A DNA stretch of 64,000 nt from Sphingopyxis flava (GCF_900168005.1 NZ_FUYP01000001.1:220640-284639), one strand, 5' to 3'. Shown: positions 1 through 9,383, numbered from the stretch's first letter. Notes: generated from the sequence alone by a model not told the origin. Numbers and translations: made by a program.

Positions 1-1
1 C

Positions 2-922
2 CAGCATCCCGAGGTTCCGCAGCATTATCTGGGCGGCATTGCGCTTCGCTTGCTGGCAATGGCGAGTCTGTCTGCCATGTTCGTGCTGGTGAAGATGGCC
101 GCCGACGCGGGGGTTCACGTCGCCGAGAGCCTCTTCTGGCGGCAGGTTGTCGTGTTACCGCTGCTCGTCATCTGGGCGATGCGGCACGGGGGACTTTCCA
201 ATTTTCATACCCGCCGCCCCGGCACCCATGCCCGCCGCGCCATCATGGGGCTGACTGGCATGGCGCTCAATTTCGGCGGCATGATCTACCTGCCGATGGC
301 CGAGGCGACGACGATCAACCTCTCGGTCCCCATCTTCGCGGTGATATTCGCTGCGCTATTCCTGGGCGAGCCGACCGGCTGGCAGCGCTGGAGCGCCGTC
401 ATCATCGGCTTCCTGGGCGTCCTCGTCGTCCTCAATCCGACGACGGTCGTCGCGAGCGGGTTCAGCGGCGATCATGGTCTTGGGACGCTCATCGCACTTG
501 GAGGCGCCGTCATGACCGCGCTCATCACCATCCAGGTCCGCGATCTCAGCCGCACCGAAAGCGCGATGTCGATCGTCTTCTGGTTCAGCCTGATCTCGCT
601 CATCCCGCTCACGCTCGCGCTGCCCTTCGTGATGACGTCCCACAGCGCGTCCGAATGGGCCATCCTCATCGGTCTTGGTCTCCTCGGCGCGGTAGTGCAG
701 ATGTCGCTGACAGGCGCGCTGCGGCTCGCACCGGTCGCGCTGGTGACGCCGATGGATTATTCGAGCCTCCTTTGGGCGATTGCCTTCGGCTGGTATTTCT
801 TCGGCACCTTCCCAGCCGAGACGACCTGGGTCGGCGCGCCATTGATCATCCTCAGCGGCCTCTTCATTGCCTGGCGCGAGCACCGGCTCCATATCGAGCG
901 ACAGAAGGATATTGCGGCATGA
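2..922 (+). CDS. EamA/DMT-family permease (5' truncated by window edge)
   Basis: This is an inner-membrane transporter of the drug/metabolite superfamily with two EamA-like repeats, about ten hydrophobic segments in total. The first repeat ends near the EATTINLSVPIFAVIFA stretch, and the second ends near FGWYFFGTFP, which is typical of DMT permeases. The reading frame stays open to the left edge of the window with no convincing start, so the real start lies upstream and about 20 or fewer residues are missing. The substrate cannot be told from the sequence. The stop overlaps the next gene (ATGA), so the two are probably co-transcribed. Confidence 0.85.
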   Translation, partial: QHPEVPQHYLGGIALRLLAMASLSAMFVLVKMAADAGVHVAESLFWRQVVVLPLLVIWAMRHGGLSNFHTRRPGTHARRAIMGLTGMALNFGGMIYLPMAEATTINLSVPIFAVIFAALFLGEPTGWQRWSAVIIGFLGVLVVLNPTTVVASGFSGDHGLGTLIALGGAVMTALITIQVRDLSRTESAMSIVFWFSLISLIPLTLALPFVMTSHSASEWAILIGLGLLGAVVQMSLTGALRLAPVALVTPMDYSSLLWAIAFGWYFFGTFPAETTWVGAPLIILSGLFIAWREHRLHIERQKDIAA

Positions 923-1554
923 AGCCGAAGCCCATCCTCTATCATTGCCCGGACGCGCGGTCGCTGCGCTGCCTTTGGGCGGCCGAAGAGTCGGGGATGG
1001 AGATTGATCTTCGCCTCCTCCCCTTCCCACCGCGTGCCTTTGCACCCGACTACCGTCCGGTGAACCCGCTGATGACCGTGCCGGGCTGGGTCGAGGAGGG
1101 GCGGCTCATGACCGAATCGGCCGCAATCTGCGAGCGGATCGCGGAAGGAACGCCGCTCGAAGTGCGCCGCGAGGAGGCCGATTACTGGTCGTACCGCAAC
1201 TGGCTGCATCGCAGCGATGCGACGCTGACCTTCCCGCTTGCGATCATGATCCGCTACACACGCGTCGAACCCGAGACGCGGCGGCTTGCGCAAGCAGTCG
1301 ACGATTACAAGGCCTTCTTCGGCGGCCGCGCCAAGAGCATCGAGTCGGCCCTATCCGACGGGCGCGAGTGGCTCACAGCCGATCGCTTCACGATCGCGGA
1401 TATCACGGTCGGCTATGCTGCATTTCTTGCGACCACACTCGATGCGGGCGCCCTGCTCGGCGAAGCAACGCAGGCGTGGCTGGCGCGCTGCATGGCGCGG
1501 GACGGCTTCACGCGGGCGCGCAGGAGGCAGCAGGCGAGCGAGCCTGAAAACTAA
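919..1554 (+). CDS. Glutathione S-transferase family protein
   Basis: This 211-aa protein has the usual GST length. The N-terminal thioredoxin-like part begins KPKPILYHCPDARSLRCLWA. It carries the PxxTVPGWVEEG segment (about residues 46-58) with the cis-proline and the ES signature (MTESAAICERI) for glutathione binding. The C-terminal all-helical domain contains the FTIADITVGYAAFL hydrophobic staple/N-capping box. The ATG start overlaps the permease stop by four bases. The protein is cytosolic; the conjugation substrate is unknown. A perfect hairpin follows immediately. Confidence 0.88.
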   Translation: MKPKPILYHCPDARSLRCLWAAEESGMEIDLRLLPFPPRAFAPDYRPVNPLMTVPGWVEEGRLMTESAAICERIAEGTPLEVRREEADYWSYRNWLHRSDATLTFPLAIMIRYTRVEPETRRLAQAVDDYKAFFGGRAKSIESALSDGREWLTADRFTIADITVGYAAFLATTLDAGALLGEATQAWLARCMARDGFTRARRRQQASEPEN

Positions 1555-1579
1555 AGAGCCGCGGTTACCCGCGGCTCTT
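1554..1579. terminator. Bidirectional terminator between GST gene and rpoZ
   Basis: A perfect 11-bp inverted repeat (AAGAGCCGCGG and its complement) surrounds a 4-base loop (1565-1568), placed between two convergent genes. The arms start AAG and end CTT, giving short A/T runs on both sides. It overlaps the GST stop codon by two bases. Confidence 0.75.
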
Positions 1580-1603
1580 GGGTCTCGTCTTCTTGCGACA
1601 GCC

Positions 1604-1948
1604 TTATTCGAAGTCGCCGCCGCCGCCGGCGGGGCTGCGCGGCGGAGCAGCAGCAGTGAGGCGCAGCGCTTCGGCCGAGCGGCTGATCGAGCTGATTTCA
1701 TCGGGCGTGTCATCGTCGTCGATGACAACCTTCTGCAGCGTGCCGACGAGCGATTCCTGAAGCTCCTTGGGGCGCACGGTCTGCTCGGCGATCTCGCGCA
1801 GCGCGACGACGGGGTTCTTGTCGCGATCGCGATCGACAGTCAACTCCGAGCCGCCCGATATCTCGCGGGCGCGGTGCGCCGAGAGCAAGACCAGATCGAA
1901 ACGGTTGGGCACTTTGTCGACACAATCTTCGACGGTAACGCGGGCCAT
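1604..1948 (-). CDS. rpoZ: RNA polymerase omega subunit
   Basis: This 114-aa protein begins [20 protein letters not shown], the conserved start of RpoZ, followed by [13 protein letters not shown] and the [11 protein letters not shown] motif that contacts beta-prime. The C-terminal half is acidic and then glycine-rich ([10 protein letters not shown] and later GGGGDFE), as in alphaproteobacterial omega. The start was set at 1948 because homology begins there, although the frame stays open further upstream. It diverges from the PLD gene. Confidence 0.96.
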   Translation of the reverse strand: MARVTVEDCVDKVPNRFDLVLLSAHRAREISGGSELTVDRDRDKNPVVALREIAEQTVRPKELQESLVGTLQKVVIDDDDTPDEISSISRSAEALRLTAAAPPRSPAGGGGDFE

Positions 1949-2084
1949 GATAATTCCTTGATCGAGGAGAGGCCAGCACCCCGGGGGGTCTGGCAGCAAG
2001 CGCTGCGCGCTAGCAGCAGGCCCCGCAAATGTCAATCAAACGGCTCGCTTGCCCGCGTGCCGCCGCGCGGCCTATGTGCAGGAC

Positions 2085-3278
2085 ATGACCGAGGCTACCG
2101 CTTCTGCACCGCCGCCGCAAAGACTGACGGCCAATGTGGCGGGGCATCGGCTCGAGCTTCTCTTTGACGGCGCCGACCGGCTCGAGCAGCTGCGCGCGCT
2201 GATCGACGGCGCGGCGCGCAGCATCGACATCATCATGTATATTTTCGACGACGATCCGATCGGGCGCGACATTGTCGCAAGGCTCGTTGCTGCCGCGCGC
2301 CGCGGCGTTCGGGTGCGCGCGGTAATCGACCGCTTCGGCTCGTCCGACACTCCCGACAGCCTCTTCGCGCCGCTGCGCGCCGAGGGCGGATCGGTGACCT
2401 TCTTCTCGCGCCGCTGGCGCTCGAGCTATCTCATTCGCAATCACCAGAAGCTGCTTCTCTTCGACGGGAAGACTGCCGTCACCGGCGGCTTCAACATTGC
2501 CGAGCATTATCTGAGCCCGCCGGGGCGCGATTGCTGGTTCGACCTTGGACTTTTGGTCGAGGGCCCCTCTCTCGCGAAGGCGGCCGCCTGGTTCGAGGCG
2601 ATCCATGCCTATACTCTAGCGAACGACGGCAAGCTTTTGATGCTGCGCCGTATCATCCGCGAATGGCCGGTGAGAGGCGGCCCTGTGGAATGGCTCGTGG
2701 GCGGCCCCACCGAGCGCCTTTCCCCCTGGGCGCGTGCGGTGCGACAGGATCTCGACCAGGCGCTGCGGCTCGATATGGCGATGGCCTATTTCTCGCCGGG
2801 CCAGGGAATGCTCAGGCGATTGGGCCGCGTTGCGCGCCAGGGCCGTGCCCGTCTCATCATGGCGGGCAAGTCGGACAATGCCGCGACGATCGGGGCATCG
2901 CGGCTCCTCTACGGCTATCTGCTGCGCAAGCACGCCGAGGTCTGGGAATATCAGCCGTGCAAACTTCATATGAAGCTGATCGTGATCAACAATGTCACCT
3001 ATATCGGGTCGGCGAATTTCGATGCGCGCAGTCTGTTCGTCAATGTCGAGATCATGCTGCGCATCGAAGATGCCGAGTTCGCCGCCACCATGCGGGATTT
3101 CATCGCCGCCCTCGAGCCGGATTGCGAGGTAATTACCCGTCAATCGCACAAGGCGCGAGCGAGCTGGCCGAAACGGCTGCGCTGGACGCTCGCCTGGTTC
3201 GTTGTATGCCTCGCAGACTATACGGTGTCGCGCCGTTTGAACTTCGGGCTTGCCGAGCCTGACCTTGAAACGGTCTGA
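2085..3278 (+). CDS. Phospholipase D-type cardiolipin synthase-like protein
   Basis: This 397-aa protein carries two PLD phosphodiesterase motifs. The first, at about residues 120-127, is HQKLLLFD followed by GGFN. The second, near residue 295, is HMKLIVIN followed by GSANFD, so the second motif has Asn where Asp is usual. The spacing and the VNVEIMLRIED stretch fit the ClsA/B-like family, which joins phosphatidyl groups to make cardiolipin at the inner membrane. A TTG codon at 2049 is an alternative start; the ATG at 2085 is preferred because of the AGGA just upstream. The neighbouring convergent gene is a PmtA-like methyltransferase, which also points to phospholipid metabolism. Confidence 0.85.
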   Translation: MTEATASAPPPQRLTANVAGHRLELLFDGADRLEQLRALIDGAARSIDIIMYIFDDDPIGRDIVARLVAAARRGVRVRAVIDRFGSSDTPDSLFAPLRAEGGSVTFFSRRWRSSYLIRNHQKLLLFDGKTAVTGGFNIAEHYLSPPGRDCWFDLGLLVEGPSLAKAAAWFEAIHAYTLANDGKLLMLRRIIREWPVRGGPVEWLVGGPTERLSPWARAVRQDLDQALRLDMAMAYFSPGQGMLRRLGRVARQGRARLIMAGKSDNAATIGASRLLYGYLLRKHAEVWEYQPCKLHMKLIVINNVTYIGSANFDARSLFVNVEIMLRIEDAEFAATMRDFIAALEPDCEVITRQSHKARASWPKRLRWTLAWFVVCLADYTVSRRLNFGLAEPDLETV

Positions 3279-3285
3279 GGCAACC

Positions 3286-3924
3286 TCAGTCTTTCCAGGC
3301 CCAGAACAGGAAGCAGGGCGGGACGTTCACCCATTCGAACGCATTGTCGACGCGCTCGAAATGCACCGCAAGAAAGTCGCGCGCGCGCGCGCGAAACTGA
3401 TAGACGAGGAAGGCGCCGCCCGGGCGCAGAACGCGGTGCGTTGCCGCCGCGATTGCGGGGCCGACGCCGGCGGGAAGGGTCGAAAATGGAAGCCCCGAGA
3501 GGACATAATCGGCCTTCTGAAATCCGTGGGCTGCGACGATCTCCTCGACGTCCGCGGCGGACCCGTGAACCGCAATGAAGCGACTGTCGCGAATATCCTT
3601 GCGCAGATAGTCGATGAAATCCTCATTGGTATCGATCGCGATCAGCGTTGCATCGCCCGCCATGCGCTCAAGAACAGGACGGCAGAAGGTCCCGACGCCC
3701 GGACCATATTCCACGAAGAGCTTGGTGTTCTTCCAATCGACCGGGCGCAGCATGTGCCTGATCAAGGTCGGCGAGGAGGGAACAATCGAACCCACCATAA
3801 CGGGATGCTTGATGAACCCGCGGATGAACATGCCCCACGGTCCGAAAAAGCGTTTGAGCCGCTCGCGCACCCGGCGGGGGAGCCCGATCTTCGATTCTTG
3901 GGCGTGCGCCCGCGGATGGGTCAT
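3286..3924 (-). CDS. Class I SAM-dependent methyltransferase, PmtA-like
   Basis: This 212-aa protein has the motif I stretch VEYGPGVGTFCRPVL, an acidic motif II (LIAIDTNEDF) and a motif IV-like YVLSGLPFSTLP, then HRVLRPGGAFLVYQF. This pattern matches the alphaproteobacterial phosphatidylethanolamine N-methyltransferase / rRNA adenine dimethylase-like group. The N-terminal amphipathic region (IRGFIKHPVMVGSIVPSS) is typical of PmtA-like enzymes. The start MTHPRAH was chosen because the upstream extension lacks homology-like features. It is convergent with the PLD gene, only 7 bases apart, and divergent from the MFS gene. Confidence 0.82.
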   Translation of the reverse strand: MTHPRAHAQESKIGLPRRVRERLKRFFGPWGMFIRGFIKHPVMVGSIVPSSPTLIRHMLRPVDWKNTKLFVEYGPGVGTFCRPVLERMAGDATLIAIDTNEDFIDYLRKDIRDSRFIAVHGSAADVEEIVAAHGFQKADYVLSGLPFSTLPAGVGPAIAAATHRVLRPGGAFLVYQFRARARDFLAVHFERVDNAFEWVNVPPCFLFWAWKD

Positions 3925-4064
3925 GGTGGCTTTCGCGTTGTTTCGGTTTTCCTGTCGGTGGCAAAAAGGAGGAGACAGCGCAAGGAAAGATATGGGCTTT
4001 GCGTTGGACAGCGAGTGCATCGCGTGTAGGGAGAGGCGGACTTGCGACAAGCGGAAGGGACGGC

Positions 4065-5369
4065 ATGACGGCGATATCGCGTTCGATCCCCAATGACCGG
4101 ATGGCCGTCCTCTTTGCGATCATGCTCGTTGCAGCCGCGGGCAACACCGCGATGCAGTCGATCCTCCCGGCGATCGGCGCCAAGCTTCACATCCCCGATG
4201 TCTGGGTCAGCCTCGCTTTCAGCTGGTCCGCACTGCTCTGGGTCCTCACCGCCCCGCATTGGGCGCGCCAGTCGGACAAGCGCGGGCGAAAGGCGCTGAT
4301 GGCGCTCGGAATGGCCGGCTTCATCTCGTCGATGGCGCTGTGCGGTTTGACGCTGTGGGCAGGCCTGTCGGGCCTGATCGCAAGCGGGGCAACCTTCATC
4401 ATCTTCGCGCTCTTTCGCAGCCTTTATGGCGGGTTCGGATCCGCGTCCCCGCCCGCCGTCCAGGCCTATGTTGCCGCGCGGACCGAGCCTGAGGAGCGGA
4501 CGCAGGCCTTGTCGCTCGTATCGTCTTCCTTCGGGCTCGGAACGGTGATCGGCCCCGCGATCGCGCCCTTCTTCATTCTGCCCATCGTGGGGCTCTCAGG
4601 CCCGCTTCTCGTCTTCGCGCTGATCGGTCTTATCGTCCTCATCACGCTGCGCTGGCGCCTCCCCAACGACATGCCGCGCTTCGCCGCGCGCGGATCGATC
4701 GCGCCCTACCCTGCCTCGGGGCTGGGGACTGACGCGCGCCGCGACGAAGATGAGGACGAATCTGACGCCGCACTGCGACCACCGCTCCAATGGAGCGATC
4801 GCCGGGTGCGTCCCTGGATGCTCGCCGGGCTGCTGGGGGGGCAATCGCAGGCGATGATGCTCGGCGTTATCGGCTTTCTCATTCTCGACCGCCTCAACCT
4901 AAGGACCAACCCCGACGAGGCGGCCGCGATCACCGGGATCGTGCTCATGGCAGGCGCCTTTGCGACGCTGCTCGCACAGTGGGGTCTCATACCCCTCCTC
5001 AAAATGACACCGCGCGCGACGGTCCTCGCCGGCGCAGCGCTAGGCGCCGCGGGCACCGTGATGACCGGCCTTGCCCAGGACCTCCATGCGATCGTCATCG
5101 GCTTTGCCGCCGCATCGCTCGGCTTTGGCCTGTTCCGCCCCGGCTTTACGGCCGGCGCCTCGCTCGCGGTCACCGGACACCATCAGGGCGCAGTCGCGGG
5201 CATGACCGCTTCGATCAACGGGTCGGCCTATATCGTCTCGCCGGCGATCGGCGTCCTTCTTTACAACTGGCACGCGATGGTCGCTTACGGCGTGATGGCG
5301 GGGTTTTGCGCCTGGCTGGTGGTGTGGGGCTGGTCCGCGCTCCGGCAGGACCCGCCCCTTTCCACCTAG
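4065..5369 (+). CDS. MFS transporter
   Basis: This 434-aa inner-membrane protein has about twelve hydrophobic helices and a central hydrophilic loop (RRDEDEDESDAALRPPLQ, about residues 222-245). The loop between helices 2 and 3 carries the MFS motif A variant WARQSDKRGRKALMALG. The ATG follows a GGAAGGGA ribosome binding site. The substrate is unknown; the size and shape resemble drug-efflux-type permeases. A long palindrome begins at its stop codon. Confidence 0.87.
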   Translation: MTAISRSIPNDRMAVLFAIMLVAAAGNTAMQSILPAIGAKLHIPDVWVSLAFSWSALLWVLTAPHWARQSDKRGRKALMALGMAGFISSMALCGLTLWAGLSGLIASGATFIIFALFRSLYGGFGSASPPAVQAYVAARTEPEERTQALSLVSSSFGLGTVIGPAIAPFFILPIVGLSGPLLVFALIGLIVLITLRWRLPNDMPRFAARGSIAPYPASGLGTDARRDEDEDESDAALRPPLQWSDRRVRPWMLAGLLGGQSQAMMLGVIGFLILDRLNLRTNPDEAAAITGIVLMAGAFATLLAQWGLIPLLKMTPRATVLAGAALGAAGTVMTGLAQDLHAIVIGFAAASLGFGLFRPGFTAGASLAVTGHHQGAVAGMTASINGSAYIVSPAIGVLLYNWHAMVAYGVMAGFCAWLVVWGWSALRQDPPLST

Positions 5370-5470
5370 AGTGCCGGTTTTGATTAAATCAAAACCGGCA
5401 CTCCAGAGACTTGTTTTACCGTGCTTTTCAGATCGTCAGGTGATTCCACCTGACTTGAAAACACTCTCGC
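5369..5470. repeat. Compound intergenic palindrome, probable dispersed repeat and terminator
   Basis: The unit starts with a nearly perfect palindrome of 35 bases (arms 5369-5385 and 5387-5403, core GCCGGTTTTGATT). A spacer with GTTTTACCG follows, then a second hairpin (GTCAGGTG, loop ATTC, CACCTGAC) set within TTTTCA/TTGAAAA arms. The first hairpin overlaps the MFS stop. The second runs into the 3' end of the CDC48 gene, so the last residues of that protein (VFKSGGIT) are encoded by the repeat. The nested layout looks like a mobile intergenic palindromic element rather than a simple terminator. Confidence 0.6.
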
Positions 5471-7790
5471 CGCGCGCCTCGTCGGCGTGCTTTTGCTCGC
5501 GCACGGGCTTGAGCATACCCGGCGCGAAAAAGCCGATGGGGTTCACGCTCATCGCCTGCTGCTTGATCTCACCCTGGATCTTTTCATAGTCGCGCTCCAT
5601 CGCCTCGGTCACCGAGGCGCGCGTATCCTTGAGCGCGGTCTCGAAATCCTCCATCGTCACGCTCTCGCTGGTCATCGAGCGCTTGAGCGCTGCAAGACCC
5701 GCCCGGCGAACGAGATCTTCAAGATCCGCCCCCGTGAAGCGCTCGGTGCGCGCGGCGAGCGCGTCGAGATCGACATCGCTTCCGAGGGGCATCTTCATCG
5801 TGTGGATTTCAAGGATGCGTTTGCGCCCTTTCGCATCGGGGACGGTCACATAGATGAGCTCGTCGAGCCGCCCGGGGCGAAGCAGCGCGGGGTCGATGAG
5901 GTTCGGCCGGTTGGTCGCGCCGATCACGACAACCGACTGCATCTCCTCGATCCCGTCCATCTCGGCAAGGATCGTGTTGACGACGCGCTCGGTGACCTGG
6001 GGCTCGCCCGCCGTGCCGCTGCCGCGCGCGGGCACCAGGCTGTCGAGTTCGTCGATGAAGATGATCGTCGGCGCAACGGCGCGCGCGCGCGCGAAGAGCC
6101 GGGCGATCTGCTGCTCGCTTTCGCCATACCATTTGGAGAGAAGATCCGACGATTTGATCGCGATGAAATTGGCATCGGACTCGCGCGCCGCCGCCTTGGC
6201 AAGCAGCGTCTTGCCCGTGCCGGGGGGACCATAGAGGAGGAAGCCCTTGGCGGGACGAATGCCAAGCCGGCGGAAGGCATCGGGATGCTTCAAAGGCAGC
6301 TCGATGCCCTCGATCATCTTGCCGCGTGCAGCGTCAAGTCCGCCGATGTCGCTCCACCGCGTCTTTGGTGCCTGCACCATCACCTCGCGCATCGCGGAGG
6401 GCTGAACGCGCTTCAGCGCATTGTTGAAGTCCTCGCGCGTCACCCGTAGCTCGTCGAGCACCTCGGGCGGGATTGTTCCCTCCGACAGATTGAGCTTGGG
6501 CATGATCCGCCGCACCGCCTCGATGGCGGCCTCGCGAGTCAGCGCGGCCATGTCGGCGCCGACAAAACCGAACGTCGTGCGCGAGAGCTCGGCAAGGTCG
6601 ACATCCTCGGCAAGCGGCATGCCGCGCGTGTGGATTCCGAGAATCTCGCGGCGCCCGCTTTCGTCGGGCACTCCGATCACGATTTCGCGGTCAAAGCGGC
6701 CCGGCCGGCGCAAAGCCTCGTCGATGGCATCGGGACGGTTGGTGGCCGCGATGACGACAAGATTGGTTCGCGGCTCGAGCCCGTCCATCAGGGTCAGGAG
6801 CTGCGCGACAAGCCGCTTTTCAGCCTCGCCCTGAACCTGTCCGCGTTTTGGCGCGATCGAATCGATCTCGTCGATAAACAGGATCGAGGGCGCCGCCTTT
6901 GCAGCCTGTTCGAACACGTCGCGCAGGCGTTTTTCGGACTCACCGTAAGCCGATCCCATGATCTCGGGCCCGTTGATCAGGAAGAACTGCGCCTCGCTCT
7001 CGTTCGCGACCGCGCGCGCAAGGCGGGTCTTGCCCGTTCCCGGCGGGCCGTGGAGCAGCACTCCGCGGGGCGGGTCGACGCCAAGGCGGCGGAAGAGCTC
7101 GGGATAGCGCAGCGGCAACTCGACCATCTCGCGAAGCTGGTCGATCGTCTCGCCGAGTCCGCCTAGATCGTCATAGGTGACATCGGTGCGGCGGGTTTCC
7201 TGCGGCTCCTGATATTCGGGAAGCAGTTCAACCTCGGTATTCTCGTCGATGTAAACGACGCCCTTGGGGCTTGCAGACACGACGCTGAGTCGGACCTCGG
7301 CGAGCGCGTAGGCAGGAGCGTTCAACATCTGGCGAAGCTGCGGGGGCATATCGCCCGCCGATACCCGCTGCTGACCCGCGGTCGCGACCGTATCGCCCGC
7401 GACAAGCGGTCGGCCGAAAAAGCTGCGTTTGAGCGCGATCGCCGAGCCCTGGAGGCGCAGATTCTCTTGGGCGGGCGCAAACACCACGCGGGTCGCCGGG
7501 CGCGTCTCGGCACGGCTGAGGACAACCATGTCACCCGCGCCCGCGCCCGCATTGGCGCGCTGGAGGCCATCGAGGCGGACGACTTCAAGCCCTTCATCTT
7601 CAGGATAGGGCGCCATGACCCGCGATGCCGTCACCCGCTTCCCGCTGAGCTGGATCACATCACCCTCGGTCACGCCGAGTTCGGCCATCGCCGCGCGCGG
7701 GATGCGCGCGATGCCGCCCCCGCTTTCCTCGGCGCGGGCATTTGCTACCTGGAGCTTGACTTGCTTTTCTTTAACCGGTGCGTCGGCCAA
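5436..7790 (-). CDS. CDC48/VAT-family AAA+ ATPase
   Basis: This 784-aa protein has the p97/VAT layout. It has an N-terminal double-psi barrel substrate domain (residues about 8-190, starting VKLQVANARAEESGGGIARI), a D1 AAA domain with Walker A GPPGTGKT at 248-255 and Walker B FIDEID at 305-310, and a D2 domain with Walker A at 521-528 and FIDELD at 578-583. Both domains carry second-region-of-homology signatures (ATNRPDAIDEALRRPGRFD in D1). It probably forms a hexameric unfoldase threading proteins in the cytosol. It is transcribed away from the LysR gene. The final eight residues come from an intergenic repeat. Confidence 0.93.
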   Translation of the reverse strand: MADAPVKEKQVKLQVANARAEESGGGIARIPRAAMAELGVTEGDVIQLSGKRVTASRVMAPYPEDEGLEVVRLDGLQRANAGAGAGDMVVLSRAETRPATRVVFAPAQENLRLQGSAIALKRSFFGRPLVAGDTVATAGQQRVSAGDMPPQLRQMLNAPAYALAEVRLSVVSASPKGVVYIDENTEVELLPEYQEPQETRRTDVTYDDLGGLGETIDQLREMVELPLRYPELFRRLGVDPPRGVLLHGPPGTGKTRLARAVANESEAQFFLINGPEIMGSAYGESEKRLRDVFEQAAKAAPSILFIDEIDSIAPKRGQVQGEAEKRLVAQLLTLMDGLEPRTNLVVIAATNRPDAIDEALRRPGRFDREIVIGVPDESGRREILGIHTRGMPLAEDVDLAELSRTTFGFVGADMAALTREAAIEAVRRIMPKLNLSEGTIPPEVLDELRVTREDFNNALKRVQPSAMREVMVQAPKTRWSDIGGLDAARGKMIEGIELPLKHPDAFRRLGIRPAKGFLLYGPPGTGKTLLAKAAARESDANFIAIKSSDLLSKWYGESEQQIARLFARARAVAPTIIFIDELDSLVPARGSGTAGEPQVTERVVNTILAEMDGIEEMQSVVVIGATNRPNLIDPALLRPGRLDELIYVTVPDAKGRKRILEIHTMKMPLGSDVDLDALAARTERFTGADLEDLVRRAGLAALKRSMTSESVTMEDFETALKDTRASVTEAMERDYEKIQGEIKQQAMSVNPIGFFAPGMLKPVREQKHADEARGESVFKSGGIT

Positions 7791-7956
7791 GATGTGTCTC
7801 CCGCAAAATAGTCAGAATGCCGAAGATAGGACGGGCGTTCCCTTATTTCGAGCCCCCGCTGCACGATGTGCTTCCCATGGGCCTTTATACCGCACCGCAG
7901 CAAATGCCTCTGGCGCGCGCGCTGCTCTCATGCCATCACCTCGCGCGAGAGACATC

Positions 7957-8835
7957 ATGGCACGCCTTCCCCCCTTGAGCAGCATGGAAGCCTTTCTGGA
8001 GGTCGCCCGTCACGGCACGGTGAAGGCGGCCGCGAGCCAGCTCGGTCTTTCGATGCCGGCACTCTCCCGCCGGATCCAGACTCTCGAGCATGCGGTCGGG
8101 CGCCCGCTCTTTGACCGTCATCACCAAGGTCTGCGGCTGACCGAGGCGGGCCGGACGCTGCAGGGGCAATTGGCGCCGATCCTCGATGATCTGCGCGGCG
8201 TCATCGCACGGGTCGGCAGCCCCGACGCCACGCTGCGCCTCCACCTCAATGTTTTGCCGCTTTTCGCGCAGCAGCGACTTTTCCCTCGCCTGCCCGAACT
8301 GCGCCAGAAATATCCTGAACTCCATATCGACATCGACACGCTCTCGCACGGCGAGGCTCGGCTCGGCGAGGGGCTCGATGCCGCGATCGCGCTCGCGCGC
8401 GCGATCGATCCCGCACTTTATGCTGCGCGTCTCGACCAGGACAAGATTTTCCCGATCGCTGCGCGGACTCTCACTGACGGCGACCGCCCGATCACCGTAC
8501 CGGAACAGCTCCAGCGGCTGACCATCCTCCTCCACCGCGAAATGCCGGAGACATTCGCCGAATGGAAGCAGGCGATCGGCATGCCCTATCTAGAGGCAGC
8601 AGGGATCGATTTCTTCGATTCGGGACCGCTGATGCTTGAAGCCGCAGCGCAAGGGATCGGCGTTGCCTTCATGCACGGCCATCATTTCGACTATGCGCAG
8701 GATCCCCGCCTGACCCGGCTCTTCGATTTCGATGTCGACAGTCCCTACAGCTACTGGTTCGTCTGCCGCCCCCGCGCGCTGCGCCAGCCGGCGGTCAAGC
8801 TCTTCCATGACTGGCTGCTCGGCGCAAAAATATAG
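7957..8835 (+). CDS. LysR-family transcriptional regulator
   Basis: This 292-aa DNA-binding regulator starts MARLPPLSSMEAFLEVARHG. The winged helix-turn-helix (AAASQLGLSMPALSRRIQTLE, about residues 22-42) is typical of LysR proteins, followed by GRPLFDRHHQGLRLTEAG. The C-terminal co-inducer domain is of normal length and shows the GIGVAFMHGH segment seen in GcvA-like members. The ATG at 7957 follows a GAGAGA stretch. It is divergent from the CDC48 gene across 166 bases, but there is no evidence that it regulates that gene. Confidence 0.88.
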   Translation: MARLPPLSSMEAFLEVARHGTVKAAASQLGLSMPALSRRIQTLEHAVGRPLFDRHHQGLRLTEAGRTLQGQLAPILDDLRGVIARVGSPDATLRLHLNVLPLFAQQRLFPRLPELRQKYPELHIDIDTLSHGEARLGEGLDAAIALARAIDPALYAARLDQDKIFPIAARTLTDGDRPITVPEQLQRLTILLHREMPETFAEWKQAIGMPYLEAAGIDFFDSGPLMLEAAAQGIGVAFMHGHHFDYAQDPRLTRLFDFDVDSPYSYWFVCRPRALRQPAVKLFHDWLLGAKI

Positions 8836-8900
8836 ATTCACGGCGCGTTCAGCCCGCAAGGTGGAACATCCTTTCGACCCGTCGGCTGCGGAGGCCCCTG

Positions 8901-9278
8901 ATGCCCCTGATCCTTGCTTCTGCCCATTTTCTGGCTTTGCCGGCGACAGCGGCGGCACAGTTTGTCGCAGGCCCCGTTCCTGTTCCTCAGCCGATGCCGG
9001 GAATCACCGACCGCGGGACGCTGCCCACCCTCCCCTCGCCCGGCCACCAGCTTGGCGAAGCGCGCGAGCGCATCAAGGCGGGCCGCGCGCGGGGCGAACT
9101 TACGAAGCGGGAAGCGCGTGCATTGGGACGCGATGCTGCCATGATCGAAAGGCTCGCCGACCGTTATGGCGCCGACGGGCTGTCCAATTCCGAGCGGCGC
9201 GAGCTCGACATGCGGACCGAGGTTCTGCGCACGCTGACCGCCGCGCAGCGCTTGCACGGCGGGACCAGTCGGCCGTGA
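8901..9278 (+). CDS. Small secreted protein of unknown function
   Basis: The protein has 125 residues. The N-terminus (LILASAHFLALPATAAAQ) looks like a short signal peptide cleaved after AAA, so it is probably periplasmic. The mature part is Pro-rich at first (VPVPQPMPG), then a charged helical region (EARERIKAGRARGELTKREARALGRDA) resembling a helical repeat. GGAGG sits about six bases before the ATG. No known domain is recognised. Confidence 0.65.
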   Translation: MPLILASAHFLALPATAAAQFVAGPVPVPQPMPGITDRGTLPTLPSPGHQLGEARERIKAGRARGELTKREARALGRDAAMIERLADRYGADGLSNSERRELDMRTEVLRTLTAAQRLHGGTSRP

Positions 9279-9308
9279 ATGATATCTCGTGAAAAAAATG
9301 CTGAATAA

Positions 9309-9383
9309 TGGTGCTGCTGGAGAGGATTGAACTCTCGACCTCACCCTTACCAAGGGTGCGCTCTACCACTGAGCTACAGCAGC
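9309..9383 (-). tRNA. tRNA-Thr (anticodon GGT)
   Basis: On the minus strand the 7-bp acceptor stem is GCTGCTG/CAGCAGC, followed by a D-arm (GCTCAGTGGTAGAGC), an anticodon stem CACCC/GGGTG with loop TTGGTAA (anticodon GGT, reading ACC), a T-loop with TTCAATC, and an encoded CCA end. All arms pair. Confidence 0.96.
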
